Assembly: GCF_020382885.2 (NCBI RefSeq)
Contig: NC_058499.1
Span: 843,501-907,500 of the forward strand
Reading direction: 5' to 3'
From: Scatophagus argus
Lineage: Eukaryota; Chordata; Actinopteri; Scatophagidae
DNA: 64,000 nucleotides
Shown here: positions 1-12,566 of the stretch, piece after piece
Layout of the letters: each line of letters opens with the position of its first letter
Position numbering within the stretch: position 1 is the stretch's first letter
Translations under genes and position numbers: made by a program
The notes under the pieces: model-generated
What the model saw: the letters and a program-made list of their open reading frames with translations, nothing else
Databases searched by the model: none
What the model was told of the DNA's origin: nothing

Positions 1-8
1 TCGGTGAA

Positions 9-275
9 GTGACAATACAGGGAGATGAGTCAGACACAGTGGAGGACTTGGAGGAAAATGTGGAGAAGTGTTTACCGCAGACAGCAGGCGAACAGTTTGA
101 ACGCACAGGAATGGAGGAAATGGATGTGGAGACAATACAAGTGAGTGTAGGAGGAGAGCAACATGTAACGGCCAGGAGCACCAACTCGCCTCCCAGGCCC
201 AATGTTCCAAGGAGGAACTCGCCCAGAAATCCACGTCCCCCCAAGAAACTGTCCTATGAGTCACGAGCCGTGTAA
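9..275 (+). other. Possible C-terminal tail of a retroelement polyprotein
   Basis: This is an 88-codon open frame at the left edge. It is acidic at the start and ends in a proline- and arginine-rich tail (PPRPNVPRRNSPRNPRPPKK) followed by a stop. Such basic, proline-rich ends resemble the integrase tails of some fish LTR retroelements, but no catalytic motif lies in the window and the upstream part is cut off. It could equally be a chance frame or the end of a host gene. No function is assigned. Confidence 0.22.
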
Positions 276-1806
276 TCAGAGGAGGACCAATGGAAGTTGT
301 GGCAGAGGGCCAAAGCAAGAAGAGCAGCTGGACACATACAGCATAAAAAAAAGCAAGTGCACCCAGGTTAATATGAGGTACCTGTACACACCTTCATCAC
401 ACACCACTACACACCACACAGTCATTTATTCTCCACATTTATTATGATGGTTGTCATTGTTTATGTCTAGTAGGTGGTCCTTTAATTTCATTTGTTCCTT
501 CATTTGTTCATTGTTCCTCTGGAAAATTATGCAAAAGCCGTGAAGTCAGTTCTCTGAAACACCACATGGGGGCAGTAGAACAGCTAGTTTAAATGTCACT
601 TTCCAGCAGTAGGTCAGCATTACTCAGAGTAAACAAATGCAGGTAAACTCACATCTCATCTTTAATCATTTCCAATCATTAGGGATGATGATTGAATCAG
701 GTGTTGAAGGTCTCACTGCTCTGGTCTGCCCTCAGATCATTTTAGGATTCAGTGTTAACGTGGATCTGCCAGAGCAGGAAGAACACAGAGGAATTACAAG
801 TTTGGACCAAGTGACGTCTGACCTCATAGCTGATCCCTGATCAGTTGGGCTGTTAAACCTCCTTAATCCATCAGGAAACCTGCACAGGTAAACAACCGTT
901 TCTCTGTTCACCTCTTTCACGTTCATTCTTTTAAATGTATTCAGAACCACCAACTGCATACTACAGAAACTGCCTTTAATACTAGCATGTATTATGAAAC
1001 TGTTGGATTTATATTTCAGTATGCCAGGCCAGCACGTCTGATGGCAAACCAGCAGTACTGACGCTCTGAAGCAGGAAAAGTTCAAAGCAGCTGCTCTCCA
1101 GCAGGTCGACCAGCTCAGCCTGGTCCTGCTGCACTGCGTTGTGGGTAATCCAATTAAAGCAAGGTTAACGTCTGACAGCACAGTCACAGTCCGGGCTGTG
1201 ACCACACGGCACTGCGACTCACCTGTGCTGTCCACGAGTGAAGAAAACACAGTTAAGCGGTAACATGTTGAATTAAACTTTATTGTTCATTGACAGACCT
1301 AAAAGAGAACATGTTAACACGACCCGAGCACAACCACAGCCTGATCCCGGATCAGTGCTGCTGCACTTTAGTAGACAGCATAGTCACTGGTTCAGAGAGT
1401 CTCTCAGTACAGATCCAGTACCGCCTGCTGGGAGCTGTGGGTCTGACCACTTCCACACTCCAGTTTCCTGTCTTGTTCTCTCACTTCCTGTTTCTTGTAC
1501 TGTCCTGCAGTTTTTCCTGTCCTGTCCTGTCTTTAACTGCTCATTCATGTCACTTCCTGTCATACTCACTCCTATGTCTTGTCTGTGGTTTCCTGCTGCT
1601 CACATTTGTTTCCTGTCCTGCTATCCATTTTCTTGTCCCATCTTGTTTTTTTTTTTACTTCCTCCCCCGTCTCATTATTTCTGTTCTCTCATACTTTATT
1701 ATCTTGTCAGGTTCTGACTGCTCGTGTACTCATTTTTAATTCCCATAATGTCCTGTTATTTCCAGTCCCCCTCCTCGCGTGTCCACTGATTCGTTAGCTG
1801 CTCCAG
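276..1806. other. Gene-free stretch with CT-rich low complexity
   Basis: No exon with convincing family similarity was found. From about 1440 to 1700 the plus strand is dominated by repeats of the type TCCTGTCCTGT, which keep several short frames open by composition alone. An AATAAA on the minus strand (plus 1695-1700) is a plausible poly(A) signal for prr5l, about 107 bases past its stop codon. Confidence 0.5.
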
Positions 1807-4800
1807 CTAGCAGATGACTCCTCCCCTTGGAGATTCCACCATGTCCGGTTGGCTGGAAAACGGCCTGGGACTCAAAAACCTCACACCTGCCTCACCCGCT
1901 CCCGGCCCATCGTCCTTCTCCGTCCTGGCACGCATCCTGCCCGATGCCGACAGCAGCCGGACATCAGAGTGTGCGTTGGCCACCGTGTGCCGCCGCACGC
2001 CGCCAGACTTCTCCAGGTACGCCTCGCCCTCCTGCTCCACCAGTGGGGCCAGAGACGACGAGTCGGACGAGTTGTGATGCTGAGTGACGGTGATTTCCGG
2101 CTGGGACTGGTCGCCTAGCAACGAGCCTGACGTGCGCAGATGGCGGGATTCTGGATGAGGAGACAGGAAATCGACACCATCTCAGACAACTTTTACGGAC
2201 TACACTGCAGCAGCTTTTTGTGAAGCTACCACTAAATCTGCAGATGTACGTGTAGGTGTCTACACCTCCTGATGGCTGCGCTGCATGTCCTGCACCATCT
2301 GGAGCATCGGCACACAAGGTGCAATACACCCCTGACCAGTGAGGGCAGTGTTGGGTCATCTGTGTGACGTGACAATGAGTCAAGGACAAATAAAACTTCC
2401 TTTTTCTGCCATGATCTCAGAATGAACAAAATAGATTCGCCCTCCAGTGTGGCCACGTTTATTGTTTACACCGTGCAAATCCAGAAGTTCTAAATGGTCT
2501 GAGTTCTCCAATGTGCCCTCTGGTGGAGAACTCCAGTAATGAAAAGAACAAATCAAACGAGTATCTGTCCAGACTGTGACATAATGTCATCCTACACAAC
2601 AGCACTTTAAAGGAGCAGTTCAAAAACATTGAGCTCACACGTCATGTTTCTCATCACTTCGTGTTCACTTTGACTTTTTATATTTGCCGGTTCTAATGAA
2701 GGAAATAAAACGTGTGTTCCTGCTGCTTCTCCTGAGCTCCATAGGATTAACTCTTCAGTGAAATATTCATATATTAATATTACATAACAGTGCAGTATTG
2801 TTGAGTCGGCTGAGTGGCCTCCTGCAGGAAAAGCTCACTGCTGGACTGGCTCAAGTCACAGCAGGGATTAGGACTATAATCTAATCAGGCTTTGCCAGCC
2901 GTGGGGACTTCACGAGAGGTTTAGAGTTGGTTTGTGAACCCCGGCTGGAGGAATTACACATTCCCTCCATGGAGCAGAGCTGCTGCGTTCACTGACTGAG
3001 CTCTGCAACGTTTACTTTGTAGTTCTAGTAGCATCTGTTAGCTGCACAGCTAAAAGTCAACAGTACAGAAGTGAGGAAAGAAGACAAAAACTCTCACTGA
3101 ACCCAAACAAACGAAAGTTTTTCCTCATTAAATCATTTAAATCATGTTCAGTTTGTTAGAAAGTCTGGACTGTGACAGCAGCACAAGGTTTTAAACAAAA
3201 ATAGAAAAGGTGATAAAGACCTGGTTTTAGGCAGTTTCAGTATTTCCTCTGATTATATTTTGACTGGTGAAGGCTGCTGAATCTTTTAAAGGAGCATTTA
3301 AAGGGAATCTACCGTGCGAATGAATATGATTTGTTTCATTTTCAAAACTTTTCCCGACACAGATGTGGACAAACCTCACACCTGATGAGTCGATTGACAG
3401 AAAACTAATCGGCAGCTGATTTGATCATCGTTCATTTTTGGAAAAAGGTCATTATTTTGGGGTTTTTCATATGGTTTTAGTCAGAATTCCTTTATTTATC
3501 CCTGGAGGGAAATTCTTGATGATTCTCCATGTTTACACTGTCACCGCTTTCACTAACAGCTGAGTGGGAGTTTACATTTTATACGCAGACCGAGTCACCA
3601 TGTGGAGCCACGACCTCCGTTTGACTTTAGTTTGGCTTAATTAAACTCGCACTACTGTGGCTTCCCTTCAGTCGTATATAATACTATGACACTGCATGTG
3701 ATACTTTTGCCTTAGAGTACTTTAATTCTTACGAGATCCTACTGACATACACCTTCAGAAGTATGAAGTCAGTAAAACGTGAATGCTTCCTCCATCACTG
3801 ACCTAACAGGAGCTGGTTTCTGTTTTGCAGAACGTTGCTGAGGTACGGAGACACGACGACCTCCACCAGACGCTCCAACCGGTAGTACTCCACACTGGGA
3901 CCTCCAGACTCGTGGATTCCCTGAGACGCAGACGGAGAGACAGCAGATGTACACAGAGCTGTTTGCTGCTACAGACAGTAAGAGCTGAGGAAAAGTAAGG
4001 TGAAAAAAATGTGCCCGATCAGATGTGAACTGGTGAAGCTGGTGTTCAGGGTTCGCCTGTGGAGAATCGGTGAACACAAGTTAACGACATCCTGGTGAGT
4101 GTGAGCAAGCAAAACAAGCCACCACACTAACATCCCACTTAACAAACTGATTAATTAATTGCTCAAATCTGGAAGTGAAATGACAACATTGGGCGGGCTG
4201 GAACAAACTTTTGTTGGAAGACAAAACAAATTTAAAACGCAAACTATGTGTTTCAAACATCCCTCACAGCCTCCTGTTTGACCTTCTGTACTTGCTGTAG
4301 TTGATAGATGAACTGACTGCTCCTGGTTCATGTTCTCGGTTTCTCAGCTCACTGTTACAACTGAGGGAAGTGACGGCTGAAACTGAGACGGCACATAACC
4401 GAAATGCGTGTTCACCTGCAGCACCAGCAGCATCTGTGTGACAGCTGGAGGGATGGAGGCTGCAGTTCCCAAAGTTTCCTCCAGGTGGAGCTTCAGTAGC
4501 ACCAGATCTCTGAAGGCCAGCAGAGCCATCTGCCTCACCGTCAGCTCCTGACCCTGAACAAACACACACAGACAGTCAGGCACCTCAGGAGTCCAGAGCT
4601 CAGGATGTTAATCCACTGACCTCTGCTCGAATGATCCAAGACGATTTAAGGATTTGAATCAGCAAATTTAGTTCCTTCTTTAACCTGAGTAATGGGTCAT
4701 GAGTTCAGGACAGAGACTTTCTGATGCGTTTTTCAAATGCACAAGTGAAGTCATGTAGTTTCATCACACTGAATAGACATCAAACATGGATAAACAGCAC

Positions 4801-5027
4801 GTCAAGCAGCAGGAGACGCCTGTAGTTTGAATTCTGGATTCTGGGGTGGACTGTCCCTTTAAGGCGATGCTTCATCTCAAGTAACACAAGAAAGTTTCCC
4901 AGATTAGCATAAAGACTAGAAAGAGGGGGGAAACAGTTAGCTTAGCATAAAAACCTCATCTGCTATGATATCATGCTGTTAATGAAATCACAAACACATT
5001 CTGACGCCATGAGTGGCGTAATCAGTG

Positions 5028-5081
<54 letters not shown>

Positions 5082-8000
5082 ACCTGGACCGGGTAGAAGA
5101 TGGCCTGCAGGGTGGGGAGAATCTCTGTGAAGAATCTGTCCCACATGTCGGCGAGGACGGCAAGCTGCTTGTCACCTGTGGGACACTACAGGTGGTTACC
5201 ATGGAAACACATCGTGGTAACATGTTGAACATCTCTGATCCACCAAGGAGGAAATTAGCTTGTTAAACTTAATGTCTCAGCTGCTGTCTGTAAACACAAA
5301 CAGACTGATGTCACCGTCTGAGCTGATTCCTCCAACAGAAACACAATATGGATGTCAATAGGACACACGATGGAGAGTCAAGTTTTACACTCTGAACTCT
5401 GAACTTACCAGAGTGGAGGAGGACCTGGTCCAGGACTTCAGACAGACCACGAGTCAGCAACTGGTTCTGAAACACACACACACACACAGTTTATACATGA
5501 TGTCATCCAGGCACAAGATGTCCGTGTGATGCTGCACAACATCCGGACTTGTTACTGTTTATTATCTCTTTTACTGATTTTTAAATCCTCTTTATTTAAT
5601 CCATTTCTTATTTGGTTAACTACATTTTTTCATAGTTTTGCTTGCGGTGTGCAAACGAATGTACTTATTATTAACCAGTCAGTCGTCCTGCAGGGGTCGC
5701 TGTTGCAGAGCTCCATTCAGAAAAACCAAGAGAAGATGTGAGTTTGAGAGAAACCTGAGTGTCAAAGTTGTCAAAGTTCAAAGACAGACGCTGAGCTGTC
5801 TCAGGATGTGGACGGGAAAGACATGTCCGCTCTGAGGAGACAGCTCCGTGACAGGAGGACATGTTGTTGTCTCTGAAGAGGAAGAGGATGTTTGTCCACC
5901 TCTGGCTCATCATCATCTTCTGATCTGCAGCTCAGTACCTGAAGCCCGGGCTCATTAGTTAAAACGTTCGTCTTGTGTGTTAGTGAATTTTTAACCATTA
6001 AACGGCCGTCTATCAGCTGACCTGCGACCGTCGAGTCACGTGACCACACAGACTGAGGTGGCCTGCAGCTGAACTTCTACAGTATGTGGGGATAAAATCA
6101 ATTGAGTCCAGCAGTTGGGAGCTCAACAAGTTGATGCATGCACAGCTGTTGGAGAGAACGATGACGGACGGATAAACATCTTCACGGTGTGCAGACAACT
6201 GTGAGCCCCACATCAGGCCATCAGTTCAGACTCAGAGTTGCGTCTTGCTTCCTTAACAAGAACACCAAACAAAACGTTAAAAACGACACTATGGTTGGAT
6301 ACGCATCAGACTGGTTCTTGGCCGGGACCAGTGACTTCCTGGAGGCTCTGCTGGTTGCATGACAACTGCCCAGGTGCAGGAAATATTCTGGCTTTTAGTT
6401 AAACTTACAGAAACTAAAACAGACCGAAAGTGTTCATCAGTGAGCTTTGGAGCTGCTGGACGAGGCTAACGGTTTCCTTATGTTTCCAGTCATGATGCTA
6501 AGCTAAGATACCTGGCTAGTGGCTGAAAAAAACTCACACATTTTAACATGTATAAACTGTGAGTGGATTATTTCATACACAAATATGAGCCAACACGTCG
6601 CTATCAGACCAGCAGATGATCAGGCTCTGGCAATTAAAGGTGAACTGTAATAAATACCGACACAGGAAGTGTCACTTGGACATCAGCTGATGTTTCCTCT
6701 CATTGTTGAAAACAAACAGACTTCTAGATGAAGCTGCTGGTGACATCAGACTCGGTTAAACTGTTGGGCTTTAGTACATTAAACACAGGAAACAAAGAGT
6801 GAAAATACCTGGAAGTAGTCAGTGATGAAGGATCCCATTTCAGTTTTCAGGAGCCACCTGCAAAGACACGAGGGAGTTCGGAAAGTTAGACTGACAGCCG
6901 CCATCTTCCTCTCCTTATATTCACACAGCAGAGATCAGGTGGGACCTCACACTGACTTCAGATCAGCACACACAGTCTGTCACACTTCTGTCCAACCAAC
7001 AGCCCAACAAGTTCAATTCAGTTTATTTATATATGTGTCAATTCACAACAAAATTTATCTCATGACACTTTCCAATCAAAGCGGGTCGAGACCAAACTCT
7101 TTAATTATTTGTAATACAGAAAACCCAACATTCCCTCTTGAGCAAGCAGTTGGTGACAGCGGAGAGGAAACACTGACTTTTAACAGGCAGAAACCTCAGA
7201 GCAGACCCTGACTCAGCATGGACGGCCAGAGGGACAGACAGACAGAGAGAGAGACAGAGTCAGAGAGGAGACCAACAGGCAGAGAGAGAGAGAGACAGAG
7301 TCAGAGAGGAGACCAACAGGCAGAGAGAGAGACAGAGAGAGAGAGACAGAGTCAGAGAGGAGACCAACAGGCAGAGAGAGAGACAGACAGAGAGAGAGAG
7401 AGAGACAGAGTCAGAGAGGAGACCAACAGGCAGAGAGAGAGACAGACAGAGAGAGAGAGAGAGACAGAGTCAGAGAGGAGACCAACAGGCAGAGAGAGAG
7501 ACAGACAGAGAGAGAGAGAGAGACAGAGTCAGAGAGGAGACCAACAGGCAGAGAGAGAGACAGAGAGAGAGAGAGACAGAGTCAGAGAGGAGACCAACAG
7601 GCAGAGAGAGAGACAGACAGAGAGAGAGACAGAGACATGGGGGTGGGGGGTGAGAGATGCGTAGCAGCAGTAATAATACCAGAAGTATTGGAACTGTGGA
7701 TAATGATGAAGTATACAGAAGGTACTATGGTGAATTTAAACAAATTATGACTAAACAGTTTTAATCGCAATCAGTTTCGAGCAGGACCACAGCAGCAGGT
7801 CCAACCACGATCCATCAGAATCTGAGAGACCAGAAAGCACAAGGACTCCAGGGAAGAAGTTCATCTTCTGATACAAATGACAATCCCAGCATTTAAAGAA
7901 GCAGATTCAGCAAATTGTGACACTAAAATGATTAATCAATTATCAAAATAGATGGCAGCTGATTTTCTTTTGATCAATTAATGGCAGCAGCTCGGTGTTC

Positions 8001-9114
8001 TTTTGGTTTGTCTCAGATTGTGCCGGCGATCAGGCATCTGCCCAAACTGAAAAGATTTTTAGTCACGTCTCTGAAGGCTGGGCTAAAGAGAAAAAGAGGA
8101 AGTCTTCATCACCTGATGCTCTCGTTAAGCGTGTACAGCTCGTTAGACTGCAGCGCTCCACCCTGGAACACCTTGATCACAGCCGATTGGACGCTGAGGA
8201 CACACAGACAAACACAGGTGAGGTCAGAGGTCACCAAGTCCCACACTTCCGGGTAGGAAGTTCATGTTTACATCACAATTCACTTCAGGCAAAACTAATA
8301 ACAAATCTGTGAGCCGTCTGCTCTGTGGTGTCTGAAGACGCCTCTTCTGTGATCAGTTTGTGAAAATCTGGACCAATCGGAGGTTAAGATTTCAGTTCCT
8401 GGACATCTGGCCTCCTGCTACATCAGACTCTGATTTATTCTGAGTTAATGTGCGACACACAGCGGAGGAGGACGCAGTCAGATCCTCAGTATTCAGTTTT
8501 AACATTAGTGCGCCTGCAGATCTCCGTGATGCTGACGGCTCAGAGTGTGATGGGCCTCGTCCACGACTCGGCTGGCTGACAGGACATGGCCCGGCTGCCA
8601 CCTCCACTTCCCGCTAAACATCCTGCTGGCCGCTGAGGAGGGCAGGAAACAGAACGAGGACTCCGAGGAGCCGTGAGTTCCTACTGCCAGAGCTGAAATA
8701 CCCCCAATGCGCTGAGAAACTGAGCCGCAAACACGCACGAGGCTCGGGAAGTATCCTGAGCCGACCGGGACGTTTTCACGCTCCGTGCTTCCACCTGACG
8801 ACACCGCAGGCCCAAAGCCTCGCTCATGTGGTCTCAGGCTGACATTCAAAGAAACTCTTCATCACCATTTATGACACAGGAAGTGAGTCCTGACAACACG
8901 CCAGTCACACGCAGCTGAGACAGAAGGCCAGAGCTGAAACAATAAAGCTTACCCTTACCTTACCTTAACAAAGTGGAATAAACACACACACTTACAGCCT
9001 GATCAGTTCAGAAACTGATCTGAGGGCAGCCTCACAGCCTGACCTTCACCACAACCTGCTATGGAAAACACGAGCCAGCACTTTCCCCTCAGTTTATAGC
9101 TAATGTTTGGAACC

Positions 9115-9152
<38 letters not shown>

Positions 9153-9421
9153 TCCAGTGACATATCGTGTCTGAAGATAACATCTGTACTTTGTTGTGGG
9201 ATTATGGAGTCGACATGAACCAAGTTCAAATTTCCTCAATCTGCAGAAACTGACTTTTTGTCCACTAGGGGGCAGCAGGAATGTTTCTCTGCGGCTCACC
9301 TGTTCCACACGCTGGTGTTGGAGATCTGTAGTGCAGGTGAGCTGGCGTGGAACCGGGCGAGGTCCGACAAAACAGGGGAACTCATAAACCGAGGCCTGGG
9401 ACGCCGGAAAGATCCCATCAT
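1807..9421 (-). CDS. prr5l: Proline-rich protein 5-like (Protor-2), mTORC2-associated
   Basis: Eight coding exons read on the minus strand: 9421-9300, 8193-8113, 6857-6809, 5466-5409, 5175-5084, 4553-4416, 3920-3803 and 2180-1807. All junctions are GT-AG, phases agree, and the total is 343 residues against about 368 in human. The N-terminus reads MGSFRRPRPRFMSSPVLSDL, the middle has LPTLQAIFYPVQGQEL (the HbrB-like core), and the tail has EQEGEAYLEKSGGVRRHTV, all close to human PRR5L. Two adjacent ATGs (9421, 9418) could start it; the second matches the human start. The family binds Rictor in mTORC2 and affects PKC and AKT signalling. The paralogue PRR5 is less likely because the EQEGEAYLEK block is PRR5L-like. 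Intron 5 begins in a (CA)n tract. Confidence 0.93.
5031..5080. repeat. (TG)n microsatellite against a prr5l splice donor
   Basis: About 25 uninterrupted TG units on the plus strand, read as CA in the prr5l transcript. The repeat begins within a few bases of the donor of the exon ending at 5084 (CAG|GTCCACACAC). Confidence 0.97.
7009..7212. repeat. Dispersed teleost repeat in prr5l intron
   Basis: The stretch contains GTTTATTTATATATGTGTCA, a block ending CAACATTCCCTCTTGAGCAA, and AACAGGCAGAAACCTCAGAG. This order (poly-T-rich start, GAGCAAGCA, AGGCAGAAACCTC) is that of a very common interspersed repeat in percomorph fish. A distant cousin is at 15345-15600. Class assignment is from memory. Confidence 0.6.
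7218..7650. repeat. Purine-rich minisatellite (GAGAGAGACAGAGTCAGAG…)
   Basis: At least seven tandem units share the core GAGTCAGAGAGGAGACCAAC followed by AGGCAGAGAGAGAGACAGAC and variable runs of GA. The array immediately follows the dispersed repeat ending near 7212, whose own AGGCAGAAACC motif resembles part of the unit, so the array may have grown from its edge. It holds open a 148-codon frame of R, E, D, Q and T residues that I do not treat as a gene. Confidence 0.9.
9119..9150. repeat. (CA)n microsatellite
   Basis: About 16 CA units on the plus strand, in prr5l intron 1 about 150 bases from the first coding exon. Confidence 0.95.
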
Positions 9422-9433
9422 GCACCCTGGGTC

Positions 9434-12400
9434 CTGAGGAGAAAGGAAACAAACGGTTAATTAAAAAGCATCATCAGTGTAAGTCATCCAATCAGAAAAC
9501 AGGATCCATTTCAAGAGTCTGTGGCATTTATACAAAGTCAAGGTCCAGATGCAGCTGCTCAGTCTGAAGAGTGAAGCCAGTGTATTCTGTTTAATGTCCA
9601 GCAGGGGGCAACTGCACTGGTTTCAAATAGAAGTCTAACTGTATGTGAGTGTGTGAGAAAATGAGCTCAGTTGATTCATGACCTCAGTCAACAGTTTCCT
9701 GATGAGTTTATGGTCTCAGTCGCTGGTTTCACATCTTCTTCACTACAGCTTGATGTCCATGATGTGAATTATGATCACAAGTGATGCCGAGCTGTTGAGA
9801 GACAGTTTGACTGACACGGCAGCACACAGACAGGCAGGCAGGTTCTGTGCAGGTTTTTACTTCCTGTTGTCAGTAGGCAGAGCAAAACAGCTTCAGCAGC
9901 GTCTGATTCATTTAGAAACAGAGAAACATCGGCTTCCTCCAGACCGCAGCTTCCTGTGGAACAGCGCTGACCCGAGATCAGCCTGTTTGTTTACAGCACC
10001 GAGGTCTCACTCTGTCTCGCTTTCCACAAACCACAGAGAGAGACAGCCGGGCCCTGCTCTCGGCTCCGACTCTGTGCAGGGCGACGGCTTTCACGCTCGG
10101 GTGTCACCACGCGTATTCACGAGTATTTCAGTACATGTACATCTGAGTTTCTTTGAACTGGAGTCAGCGTCTTGTCTGTTATATATTTAGTCTCTTTTTT
10201 TCACTGAAACCGACACAACCACAGATTTAATTTTGTCAGTATGAGAAGCTTTCAGTCTGAATGAGCGACTGTACATGCGTGTGTGTGTACAACAGAAAAC
10301 AGCAAATAAAAGCTTGTCGAGTAAAATGCTGGTCATGATTACAGAGTGGCAGAGAAGTTTGTTGTGGGCAGCCAATGACTCCACACTAATTGTACTCTGA
10401 ATTTAAAGGAAACATGCCTCCTTCATACGAGTTTTGGTCTCAGTCTGCTCTGTCACCGTCAAACTTACTGTGGTAACTTTGCACAGACGTTAGGAGAAAT
10501 GCAGGTTTTATTATAAGGAGGATTTTATCTGGACTAATAGAAATGTTCACCAGCCACAGGTTAGCGCAACAAGTTCACACCTTCAGCTGAGGTTCAGTCT
10601 CCATCAACACAAACAAACAGTTCGACAGCTGCAGAGCTCAGCTTCGACCAGCGACCTCGGAGGTCTGTCACCATGTGACTCAGTCCGACTCAAGGTCCAC
10701 TTGCTCTGCTTGTTCTGGAGCAGAATCAGGAGTCTTTGTGGAACTACTCAGGTCAAGAATCAATCTGAGTTAGAAGCTGAGTTGGAACTCCACGTTATTC
10801 CATCGGTGTCTTGAAGCTTTGCGTGAGATGAGGTTAATGAAAACGTTTTTGCGCTCACTTCGGCTCGTGTTTCCCTTTTCAGCAAAAATAATGTGCTTAA
10901 CAGGAGACGGAAACACTCAAACGAGTGATCAGCAGTTTCCCCTCCGAGGAGGAGACGCAGCAGCTCACATTAATACTTTCACTGGTCGAAAGCCTCTCTC
11001 TCTGTTTTGGGTTTTTTTTGGTAAACTGGTTTTGTTTTCTGTCCACGACATCAACTTCTGCTATATTATGTATTATGGCCTTGTTGTCTATAGCTGAAAG
11101 GAATCTTTGTGGAGCCTAATTTATTGGCTCCAAACCACACTTCAAAAGCTCACACAGCTGTGGAGATCCTGGTCACAAAAATCTGCTCTCTTTTCTGAGA
11201 AACATACCTGCAGGAAGGCCGGCTGTTGAGCACGACCGCCTTTCAGCACCCGCTTGCACAGAAATTACTGCAGACATCGTGACCTCCACTCAGTCCCGAG
11301 TCGACCTCGGAGCCGCTCCCGTCCCGGGTCTGCTCTCTGAGCGGGATGCCCAGGTGGCTGATGGGATCTCACAGCCCAGCGGGCGTCCCACAGACACTCA
11401 CTGTGCCATCTCCGCTCATCGCAGCCAATGGGAGGCCTCACGCTGACAGTCAACACAAACACGCTATTGTTTGTTCGGCTGCGTCCTGCCAGTTTCAGAG
11501 GAGGTCAATAAATACAGATTTCTTCCTCACTGGCAGGAGGCTCAGCGACTCCGACTCGGGTCAGAAGTGACAGAGGAAAAATAAAAAGACCCAGAAAGGA
11601 CTCGGCTGCCCTGGGGAGGCTCGTGCTCCTCTGCTGTGGAGTTTTCACAGTTTGAAAATCCATCTCGTAACAGAAATGAACCAGAAAAAAGAGAAAAGGG
11701 GGAGATGGTGGACAAAAGGGAAGTAAAAGATCATTCCTTTGTAAGGCCTTCATTCCATCACTAACACAGCACCAACACACCACAGCTGCTGCAGCCTTTA
11801 ATCCTGTTAGCGCTGAAGGGAAACTCTGCAGGATCTGACGGTTTCCGCTCGTAAACGCACCACAAGGCGACTCAGCAGAAAACGACCGCGACGATCCATC
11901 GACCTGAATCGATACACCAATTCAATGACCGACGATCCAATTTGATCGACATGACAAATGTGACACTTTCCCAGCAGGTCTGCGTCACCGTTTCCATCAA
12001 AGCTTCTCCTTCCGAAACGTTCAAACAGTGTGAGCATCAGGCGGCGGTGGAACATTTTGGAGAAACGCCGAGTCGTTGGGAGATCAGGAGACACGACAAA
12101 CCTGACAGCAGCCTAACGTCAGGCCGCTCAGGCATATCAACGGTAATCCAGCTTAACAACTTTAGGCTGTTTTTATATTCTATCAGCCCACAGTGGAAAA
12201 TATTTATATGAACGCATCTTTTCATTATGATGTGAGAGCGTACGGCCTTCTGCACTTTGTAAAAGAGCTGCTGCCGTTACTGCAGCCGGACAGCAACATC
12301 AGAGCTCCTCGGGACTTCCTGAACCTGAAAAAGCAGGTAGTGAATAAAATAAAGTGCAGCAGTGATCAGTTGTTTTAATGGCATGTGAATCAATAATCTG

Positions 12401-12496
12401 TTGTCCTCCAGAGCAGAGACATGTTTAAGACCCGAAGTGTTGGCGGGGAGGTTTAACAGCTCAACACCCGGAAGAGTGTGGGAGGGTGACACCTAA

Positions 12497-12566
<70 letters not shown>

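Noticed and set aside
1283-1797. Overlapping frames rich in Leu, Ser, Cys, Phe
   Set aside because: They arise from CT-rich low-complexity DNA (TCCTGTCCTG repeats); no motif.
1814-2118. Plus-strand frames opposite the last prr5l exon
   Set aside because: They are antisense shadows of a coding exon whose minus-strand protein matches PRR5L.
7218-7664. 148-codon frame of Arg, Glu, Asp, Gln and Thr residues
   Set aside because: It lies wholly in a tandem repeat, has no family motif, and its length follows the repeat period; it sits inside a prr5l intron.
11800-12150. Block with fairly high complexity and open frames on both strands
   Set aside because: It could be a decayed DNA-transposon fragment, but no domain motif or terminal repeats were seen.
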